Assembly (NCBI GenBank): GCA_022829145.1
Contig: CM040756.1
Span: forward strand, 3,799,680 to 3,863,679
DNA length: 64,000 bases
From: Albula goreensis
Taxonomy: Eukaryota > Chordata > Actinopteri > Albuliformes > Albulidae
Direction of reading: 5' to 3'
Positions 35,451-43,922 of this stretch are shown piece by piece (position 1 is the first letter of the stretch; the number at the start of each line of letters is the position of its first letter). Position numbers and translations under genes: made by a program. The notes beneath the pieces are model-generated. The model ran no database searches and was not told the DNA's origin. It was given only the letters and a program-made list of their open reading frames with translations.

Positions 35451-37293
35451 CCACACACAAATCACTCTCTTAGTTATGCATAGTAACAATATGTAGAATG
35501 AATACAGCATTTACCTTCAAAAATGAAATATCTTTAGCTTTCAGTGCTTGCTCTATGCCCCAAATCGTATGTGAAAGGGACGCTATGTCGTCTGTCAAGT
35601 CTTCAGCCATCGTCTTCAGTGATTGCTCCTTCATGCTCTTCTCTTTTCTAAAATCAGCTATCCTCGTCGCCTTTTCGTCTCGGAGAAACTGGTGAAGTTT
35701 CTCAAACTCCTCGTTTATCCTCTTTTCTGTGTTCTCTGATTGGCTCTGTGTGAGGGGGCATTTCCTTGTCAACACTGTTACTGTCCATGAAACGTGTCAT
35801 GCAGACTTTTCAGAACAGCTTTTTTACGTGTACCAGTAAATATAATTTAATATAAATATTTGTAAGACAATACTCAAAAGCAAAAGAAAATGCAGTAGCT
35901 TCCCTGCTATAGCATTTACAGTGTGCAAAATAAAGTTCTTTATATTTTGCAAATAAATTCTGACATAGGTCTTGCAGAGGGTGAAGCTACAGAGAGCTAC
36001 CAATCACTTAACTTTCAGAAAAAAAGTTTCACCTCCACATACAAATGCAATGATTGGTTGAAATAGGGTGCTATATTTATAGTAGTAATATAGTATTGTA
36101 GTTGTAGTGTAATATATGGTATATTTTGGGTTTCATTTAACCATGCTCTCCATAAATAATTTCAGAACAGCAGCCTTAGGTCATGGTTTGTATGAATTAA
36201 TTCTCTCACCTTGACTTTCTTTGCCATCTGATCACAGGTCTGTTTGGCTTTCTCCAGGGCCTTCAGATTGTTATCCAAGGGTTTCAGATTGTTTCTGATT
36301 TCATCCTGGACAGAAAAGACATTTGTAATCTCACACCAGAAAAGAAGGAGAATAGTCAAAGAGGACACCCTGCCTGTGTGTTTATTTTAAATCTACACAT
36401 GGGTTTCCAACTCACAAACAATTCAAACGGCAAAACTGGAACAACCTGGTGTATTGTCATTGGTCAGATGGTGCTAAACAGAAAGCTAATTTGCACCTTA
36501 AGCAAGTTTATTTATTTTTTTTTTTTTTGACAAATTCATACTCTTCATGAAAATGTGCAATCAGTATTGTCTAATTAAAATTGGTTGAAAAAACTGAAGC
36601 AACAGAATTTTAACAAATATATAAATAAACAGACAGGCCTAAGGGTAACTCTCTGCAACACCAATTCCATAAACAATTCAGGGGATTCACTGTGCATGCA
36701 GGACACAGACATGAAAGTCTGTTGTTGCCCTTATGAAATCAAGAACCTAAAGCAGTGGTCAGCAGTACACCCTCTGAGCTGCTATACTCATTTCCGTCAT
36801 GCAAAATGAGCCCTTTCTTTGTTTTTTTTTGTATCAAATCTTGAAAAGCATTCTTTCTCTCTGACTCTGAGTAAATGAACTGGACGAATGCGCTTTTGCA
36901 ACTAAATGATCCAACCTTGAACATCTGAGCTGCTTCTCTGATGGGTCGGACTCTGTGGTTTTCATGTCGCTCTGACGATTGGCACACGACGCAGACGAGT
37001 TTCAAATCCGTCAGGCAGAAGAGCTTGAATTTCTCCTTGTGCAGACGGCATACCTCTTCACTGCCAGCTGCAAATCTCTGGTTTCTGTTTTTAGTGAAGT
37101 TCTCACACAAGTTCCTCAGCACCAGGTTATGGACTGGTTGCGCTGTGACTACTTGGCGGCAAACTGGACAGAGGTAGTTGCTACGTTCCCGGCACTGCCT
37201 CAGGCAGGTTCTACAGAAATTGTGGCTGCATGTGAGGATTTGGGGATCCTGGAAGATGTTGTAACACACCGGACAGGTGAGGTCCTCCTCCAA
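33834..37293 (-). CDS. TRIM gene 1: RING-B-box-coiled-coil protein, A33-like, no B30.2
   Basis: A ubiquitin E3 ligase-type protein, about 352 residues. Exons are 37293-36916, 36305-36210 (96 nt), 35745-35515 (231), 34973-34951 (23), 34858-34743 (116), 34481-34427, 34118-34024 (GC-AG donor) and 33898 to a stop at 33836-33834; all phases agree. RING residues are CPVC, CSHNFCRTC and CPVC; the B-box is CRLHKEKFKLFC onward; the coiled coil spans the 96 and 231 nt exons (EEFEKLHQFLRDE). The tail is Pro/Gln-rich (STRAPPQPLWRY, STPSQQPLPGYQQ), with no PRY-SPRY. The start is odd: the codon matching the ATG of TRIM gene 2 is TTG (LEEDLTCP), and no in-frame ATG lies between it and the upstream stop. Exons 1-5 are well supported; the tail is inferred from splice sites and phase. 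Confidence 0.75.
34552..34724 (-). repeat. 57-bp tandem repeat, three copies, in TRIM gene 1 intron
   Basis: Three almost identical units (CTAAAATAATTTGTAAAG, TTTCTTTGGAGAGAAGG). The period is 19 codons and the minus-strand reading (SCLLSKETLQIIL) stays open through the units. It lies between exon 5 and exon 6 of TRIM gene 1, and a stop just after the exon 5 donor blocks simple read-through. Confidence 0.9.
35403..35446. repeat. (TC)n microsatellite
   Basis: A CT/TC-rich tract in the intron between TRIM gene 1 exons 3 and 4. Confidence 0.9.
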
Positions 37294-37317
37294 GTACGAG
37301 CATGCGGACGCCCTTTT

Positions 37318-39146
37318 TCACTGAATAATGTAAAGTAGGTGCTCCTGATCCATTCGATCTAAAATTTCTTTCTACCTTATTTCACTAATAGCTTAACAAA
37401 TTGCATCTTTGTTAAATTAGATCTATATTTCGATCTTGTTGCTCAGTTTTTTTTTCTCATTAGTGTTTAGTGGTTAATAATGTTCAGCGTATGTATTTTA
37501 CAGTACTTAGTTTGTGCTAGCCTCAGTTATACCTAAGCTCTAACCTGCTCTGACTTCTCACACGCCGTCTCTTCCTGTGTCCTTTGCTTTCGATTCCTCT
37601 TCTTCATACTAGCTGTTGTTGAAAAACATCCAAATCCTTAATCAGTCCCCCCCCCCCCACCAACCTCTTTCTTAAGATCACTCATATAAAAATCAATCAG
37701 TTAGTAAACATAAGCTTTCTTAGCAAATATGCAGTCACATAGAAAGTTTCTATTGCTTTATTTATTACATTACATTGTATCTTTTTCATTACATTGAGTC
37801 TTCTGCACTATGTTTGTGATTTCCTGTCAGCCCATTAACCCTGCTTGGTTACATTTCTGTTGTGTTGCACGCTTGGCTGAAAGCCTTCCCAGAAGAGGAA
37901 TCTGTCCTGTTAGACAAGGCAGGAATCCATCTGTCAGATCATTTATGATTACTCATATGATTCCACACACCCAAAACAGACCATATGTAAATCACATAAA
38001 AAGGGAGAATAAAATAATGTGGAAAAAAACATCCTGATATTCTGATATTTGGGATTTACCATTGGCTGTTTTTTGTTCTGCTGACAGAATTCAACCTGAT
38101 CAACCTGAAAAAACTTTTGTAGTTCACCTTGACACCTTTGTCTTTTATTTTCCCCCCCCTTTTCTCTCAAATGTTTATTAAAGTAACACATTACTAACAT
38201 TAAAATAATGTTCAAAACAATTTGCACAGACAACACAAACATTACTTGGACACCAAAGCACTGCACCGCTTAGATTTTTTACACACCTGCTTTTGTGGCA
38301 GGGCACAGTTTGTTTTATGACTATTACAGCAGCATCATTTTCATGTAAAGCATTTGTCAAGTCAGTTTCTACTGTTGCAAATGTTCTGAGACTAAATGAG
38401 TGAGGTGCTATGCTCAACCATACAGTTATAATATTTCTAGATGGAATGTAGCATGCTGTAAGCATGTTTATTATATTTTGAGTGTAATCCTGGTGAAAAG
38501 CTGTAGGGTGATAATGAGGCATGTGTAGGACTCGTAATTCCAAAGTTCAAGTTAAAAGCAATTTAATAACAAAGCAAAAAAAGTGTTTACAGTATGAAAC
38601 ATACTGGGTAAAAGAAAGGCAGATCAATTGCAAAACATGCTGTGGTGTAGGTACAAGTTTTATATCCCAAACCTGACATAAAATGCTGACATAAAATGCC
38701 GACTCCTGTTCCTGATTGGTTAACAAGGTGACAAATGGACATTATTGTAGATCAATGGTTTGAGGCATCAAAGAGTCTCTTCCTCTACCTCATGGGAAAG
38801 GACAGAGATATCACTCCTCATACAGTCTCCCAATCACTCAGATATACACACTCCAGTCTTGGGTTCACACACCTGTGTCTCACAGTCTCAGGAACAAAAG
38901 GTGTGGTGTGGAAGGCAACCTGATGATCATTCAGGAAAAGGCAAGCTAATCAACTCCCTTTGATTTTAACACTACGCAGGCATTGCATTTTTCCTTACAC
39001 ATGTTTGAGTTTGAGTATGGGCTTCATGTTTGCACAGGTACGATGTCTTACATGGACTTCTCTATAGCCACCTGTGGTAGAATTATTTTACCTTACAAAA
39101 GTCACATTTTGATGACGAGAGTATTATCACTTAGAGCTTAGTTTCC
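37318..39146. other. Intergenic between TRIM gene 1 and the TRIM-CYLD gene
   Basis: No USP-domain continuation of the CYLD-like gene could be found. A minus-strand open stretch at 38178-38543 (ETDLTNALHENDAAVIVI) followed by a donor-like AAAGCAG before GTGTGT is unassigned. AATAAA-type sites on the minus strand lie around 38140-38180. Confidence 0.4.
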
Positions 39147-39344
39147 CCAGATCTGACTCTGGTGAAGGGGGTGAAGACACCACAGTCTTTGCTGCATTTG
39201 AAATACCTCTCACCAATGTACTGTCCATCATGTTGCCCTTTTCCTTTGTCTTTTCCCTGAGGAAGAAGATAGAGAAAAGAACGTCTTAGAAAACACTACA
39301 AATAACCCAATATCATGTGCTGTGCTGTTCTGTCACTAGCTCTC

Positions 39345-39379
<35 letters not shown>

Positions 39380-39422
39380 GAAGCACATCTATATGAATAC
39401 AAAGGGTCTCACCTGCAGTTCT
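39147..39422 (-). pseudogene. Duplicated CAP-Gly half-exon of the CYLD-like gene
   Basis: A near copy of 42970-43262. The exon body (from 39256 leftward) reads GKDKGKGQHDGQY, then ERYFKCSKDCGVF, and ends at RVRSGETKL and a stop. The acceptor CTTCCTCAG is retained, and the neighbouring CA-tract and the GGGTCTCACCTGCAGTTC block are copied too. It lies downstream of the USP exon in transcription order, so it is out of place for a CAP-Gly domain. It is probably a dead partial duplicate or an alternative terminal exon. Confidence 0.75.
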
Positions 39423-39700
39423 GTGTGTGTTAGTGTGACTGTGTTAATGTGTGTGTGTTAGTGTGACTGTCTTAATGTGTGTGTGTGTGTGTGTATGTGT
39501 GTGTGTTAGTGCGACTGTGTTAGTGTTGTGTCAGTGTGACTGTGTTAGTGTGTGTATGTTTGAGTGTTAGTGTGACTGTGTTAATGTGTGTGTGTGTGTG
39601 TGTGTGTGTTGGTGTGGCTGTGTTTGTGTGTGTGTTAGTGTGACTGTGTTAGTGTGTGTATGTTTGTGTGTTAGTGTGACTGTGTTAGTATGTGTGTGTT
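39423..39700. repeat. Imperfect GT-rich tandem repeat
   Basis: Units of GTGTTAGTGTGACTGTGTTA and TGTGTG run up to the 3' side of the USP exon donor at 39705. Confidence 0.85.
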
Positions 39701-39704
39701 TTAC

Positions 39705-42700
39705 CTGAACAGAGCAGAATCCATGTAGCAGGAGTTACAGTGGCCCTGAACCCCTCTCATCCTGCCCTCCAGCATCTGCAGTGCCCTCTCCGAGCTGAGG
39801 GGGGCGACACTGCCTTCCACAACAGAACCGAGAGCTCCGTTTCGCACTGAAACAACAAAAACACACACTTTATGACAACTCCCACTCCTACACACACACA
39901 CACACACACACACACAGAAGGCACCTTTTTACACTATTTCATTTCAATGTGTTGATCATTATCAGCCTTTACCCGTTTTTGTTGGACTGGATCCGTCTGT
40001 GTGTTTACTGGTCATGAACAGCCTGCATCTGTGTGTATGATGGTTATGATGAGTCTGTACCTGTGTGTTTGTTGGGTATGATGGTTATGATGAGTCTGTA
40101 CCTGTGTGTTTGTAGGGTATGATGGTTATGATGAGTCTGTACCTGTGTGATTGTAGGGTATGATGGTTATGATGAGTCTGTACCTGTGTGTTTGTTGGGT
40201 ATGATGGTTATGATGAGTCTGTACCTGTGTGTTTGTAGGGTATGATGGTTATGATGAGTCTGTACCTGTGTGTTTGTTGGGTATGATGGTTATGATGAGT
40301 CTGTACCTGTGTGATTGTAGGGTATGATGGTTATGATGAGTCTGTACCTGTGTGTTTGTTGGGTATGATGGTTATGATGAGTCTGTACCTGTGTGTTTGT
40401 TGGGTATGATGGTTATGATGAGTCTGTACCTGTGTGTTTGTAGGGTATGATGGTTATGATGAGTCTGTACCTGTGTGTTTGTAGGGTATGATGGTTATGA
40501 TGAGTCTGTACCTGTGTGTTTGTAGGGTGTGATGGTTATGATGAGTCTGTACCTGTGTGTTTGTTGGGTGTGATGGTTATGATGAGTCTGTACCTGTGTG
40601 TTTGTTGGGTATGATGGTTATGATGAGTCTGTACCTGTGTGTTTGTAGGGTATGATGGTTATGATGAGTCTGTACCTGTGTGTTTTTAGGGTATGATGGT
40701 TATGATGAGTCTGTACCTGTGTGTTTGTAGGGTATGATGGTTATGATGAGTCTGTACCTGTGTGTTTGTTGGGTATGATGGTTATGATGAGTCTGTACCT
40801 GTGTGTTTGTAGGGTATGATGGTTATGATGAGTCTGTACCTGTGTGTTTGTTGGTCATGGTCGTGCTCAGCGTCCCCTCTGTGCCCCCTGGAGTCTGGAA
40901 GCGGGAATCGGGCCGGCAGGAGTCCAGGTTGACAAACAGCCCTCGTTTGGGGGATTAAAAAAGCGCTCACCCTTGAACGTACCGTCGCTCACTCCAATGG
41001 GCTCCTCCTATTGGTAGGGAAGGTCAGCTTTACTGGCGTACCAGGGCCCCGACCCCAACTCAGATTGATAACTTTTTCATGAATATTTTTAATACAGTTA
41101 AATTCAACTGGATGAAACCTGGACTTTTTAAAAAATACTTATGCAAGTATGAATAAGATCAATAAGGATAAATAAATTAACCAGCTATGAGAACTAAGGC
41201 CTGAGTTTGAAAGGAAAGGCCAAACATTCATGATCAAGAGAGCAGAGGAAATGGCTCGGAGACAGATCTCCTGATGAACAGCAGGGGGCAGCACTGAGCT
41301 CACTCACCAGCTCCAGCCCCACTCTGGTTCCCTCCACACCCGGGAGTCTGCCGATCCAGCGCACAGTCCCATATACTGTTTTTCCTGCGCTAAGCTCCAC
41401 CTCCACCACAGAGTCCAAGCTGAGGTGGATGGGCTCCTTCACCTCGGTTGTCTTCCCTGTTAATGGGCCTGTCACATCCAGGTGAGTCTTTGAGCTGGGA
41501 CCTGCCATAAAAACACAGGCACACCAAATAACACTTATTACTTCAGAGGAGAGAGGGAGGAAGTCTACATTCTCCTGGACCAATGCAGCGTCGGGACTGT
41601 CTGAGAACGGAGGGACTCTACACTACAGGCCAGAAGTTTGGGCCCACCCTCGGATCTTTAAAAAAAATAAATGATGCATTGCTTTTTCAAAATTTTATTA
41701 CACGAAAATATTAGAAATACTTGGACTCGAGTTATTTCCAAAAGTTGCTGTGCTACTGTGATAAAGGCAAGAGGTGGTTATTTTGATGAAAATCTTATTT
41801 AAGCATTTGCATTCATTAAGTTGCACTTACAATGTATATTCTTACCTTACACTTCAAAACCAGTCAGTTAATTTGTTTTGAAAGTGTTTCAAATATACAT
41901 TCTTGTAATAAAATTGAACTGAAAAAGCAGTGTATCATTTATTTTTTTTAAAGATCCGAGGGTGGGCCCAAACTTCTGGCCTGTAGTGTATGTCACAAGT
42001 GTTACTAAAAATAGACCTTTCCGGTTTTACTCCCACAGAGGAAGACACTCAAGCCCAGGGCTATCCCCAGTCAAGCTCTGAGGACTTCCAGAGTCTGCTG
42101 GTATGTGCTTCAGGCACACACCACACCACCCAACACTTATTAACCCACGTCCTGGAACAGGGGTACATTTAAATTAACTGGTGAAAGTTGCTCAGGTGGT
42201 TCAGAGTGTGGACTGAGGAAAGACCTGTAGACGCTGCTGCTTTCCGGGCCTGGAGCTCCATAGCTCTGCTTTAGACTGACCCCGCATAGAGGTGGAGACT
42301 GCAGGCTGTGTCCACATGGCTGTAGGCTCTACCATCACACACACAAACACTCCAACCTCTCTCGACCTTCTGAAGGAGTTTATGGATGCAGAGAGAAGAT
42401 CAGATATTGAACTAAAATTGGACAACAGACAAATTGTGGTACATACCTGGGGAAAGCAGTTCCTCTCTAATGACAGAGTCCAGAGGTAAAATAATGGTTT
42501 CTCCTTTGTCTCCTTCTCAGTCCGGTCCTGCAGCGGAGTGTCACACACATAATCATTACAGACGGGGCTGTCATCAACACATGCATGACATTTCCTTTGG
42601 AAAGTGATGTCATTATAATCTTTATGACAAATGGACGACAGCTTACACACATTCACTTGTTGACTCATTCATGCCTCCTGTATCCAGTGTCATTTGCACC

Positions 42701-43184
42701 ACATCACAAACTACACATTACATACAGAGTGAAGTCACACTGCAGAATAACTACAGTAATGCACACAGGATTATCCACCATCTTGGGACTCATATGATGT
42801 TCAGCACTCACCACTGATATAATCACAAATGGCTTGTTGTTTTCCTCGTCCAGTGCCACTACCATGCCGTTATGCATGCCGTCCTCCGTAAAGAAGCTCA
42901 CCCTTTCCCCAGCAGCCAGGCACTCCACTGGGGCCTGCAGGGGCTTTGGAGGGTCCAGGGGCTTAGGGGCCCCAGGTCTGACTCTGGTGAAGGGGGTGAA
43001 AACACCACAGTCTTTGCTGCATTTGAAATACCTCTCACTATTGTACTGTCCATCATGTTGCCCTTTTCCTTTGTCTTTTCCCTGAGGAAGAAGATAGAGA
43101 ACAGAACCTCTTAGAAAACACTCTATATAACCCAGTATCATCCATTGTGTTGTTGTCACTACTTCTTTCTCTATCACACGCACA

Positions 43185-43221
<37 letters not shown>

Positions 43222-43716
43222 GCACATCTGCTTAAATGCAAAGGGTCTCACCTGCAGTTCAATCCCAAAGAAGGTTCCGGTTATGGGGTCGGGGTATCTT
43301 TTACGTGTGATTGGGCCGATGTAGCGGATCACCCCCTGACACCACTCCCCATCCACCTGTACTGTCACCCGGCTGTCCTTGGTAAGGCGCAGGGCCTGGT
43401 CAAGCCCCTCTCTGTCTCTAAAAGCCCTGATTCTGGCCTCATCGTCACCCAGGGCTTGCAGGAGCTGTGCCTCTTGTTCACTCAGGGGCTGAATGTCATT
43501 AACTTTCACACGTTTTTCAACATATGAGCCTATAATTTTTACTTCCAAACTGGTCGGATTATCAATTTTAATTCTTGAGACATACTTGGCTTTCCTCAAT
43601 ACAGCAAATGCGACCGACATTGTGATCCCGTGTGTATTCTGAGGACTCCACTATAAAGTACATATTTTTGTTATCGGGGGAGTTCATTGTTGTTTTCCAA
43701 TGGCTGGGTTCACCAA
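39705..43716 (-). CDS. CYLD-like module: N-terminus, CAP-Gly domains and USP Cys-box (fused to TRIM gene 2; frameshifted, truncated)
   Basis: CYLD is a deubiquitinase for Lys63 and Met1 chains in NF-kB signalling. Exons are 43716-43252 (N-terminal MNSPDNKNMYFIVE and the first CAP-Gly half, VQVDGEWCQGVIRYIGP to GTFFGIELQ), 43081-42812 (GKDKGKGQHDGQY to ERYFKCSKDCGVF, then a second CAP-Gly-like start, GERVSFFTEDG), 41501-41308 (VEVELSAGKTVYGTVRWIG, LPGVEGTRVGLEL), 41007-40840 (EEPIGVSDGTFKGERFF, GLFVNLDSCRPDSRF) and 39846-39705 (GVQGHCNSCYMDSALF, with the USP catalytic Cys). Borders are GT-AG. Two 1-nt shifts are needed, one near 43570 and one near 40960. A serine/proline-rich exon at 42328-42225 is possible. 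The catalytic His region of the USP domain and the inserted zinc-binding domain are absent. Confidence 0.85.
40030..40850. repeat. 41-bp minisatellite, about 20 copies, at a CYLD-like exon donor
   Basis: The unit contains GTGTGTTTGTTGGGTATGAT and GGTTATGATGAGTCTGTACC. The array begins at the splice donor of exon 41007-40840 and fills the intron to the USP exon. On the minus strand every unit carries CAAACACACAG before GTACAG, a copy of that donor. Confidence 0.95.
41621..41988. mobile_element. Tc1/mariner-type MITE
   Basis: A 368-bp element with inverted ends of about 50 bp (CACTACAGGCCAGAAGTTTG at the left; the right end is its complement, CAAACTTCTGGCCTGTAGTG). It is flanked by TA on both sides and has no transposase frame. 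It sits in an intron of the CYLD-like module. Confidence 0.85.
42225..42328 (-). other. Possible Ser/Pro-rich linker exon of the CYLD-like module
   Basis: The acceptor GATGGTAG and donor CTACAG before GTCTTT enclose a phase-0 open reading (LQPCGHSLQSPPLCG, GAPGPESSSVYR). It fits phase 0 after exon 43081-42812 but does not match the phase of exon 41501-41308, so another exon would be needed. Low confidence. Confidence 0.3.
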
Positions 43717-43922
43717 CTGTTAAAGAAAAGAAGAGAGTGAGCATGTCAGCTGTATGGGAACCAAGGCACCCACCCATGTGGGCCAGGTTTAATACTCTGC
43801 CATTGATTGACCATAATTGCTCAACAGGCAGCCACAGTCACATGTTTTTAGTTTAGATATCTATGAAATCTAAGTTTACATATTCTCAGAGGAAGCATGA
43901 CTCTCCCTGTCCCTTTACTCAC

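Noticed and set aside
36941-37338. Plus-strand open frames opposite TRIM gene 1 exon 1 (similar ones opposite TRIM gene 3, 59491-59915)
   Set aside because: They are antisense shadows of the RING/B-box exons with no own features.
42046-42102. Plus-strand exon-like block (acceptor CTCCCACAG, donor CTG before GTATGT, reading AQGYPQSSSEDFQSLL)
   Set aside because: Good splice sites, but isolated, on the strand opposite the CYLD-like gene and without a partner exon or family match.
42201-42668. 155-codon minus-strand open frame in the CYLD-like region
   Set aside because: The bulk matches no CYLD segment and crosses several splice-like sites; only the short piece 42225-42328 is kept as a possible exon.
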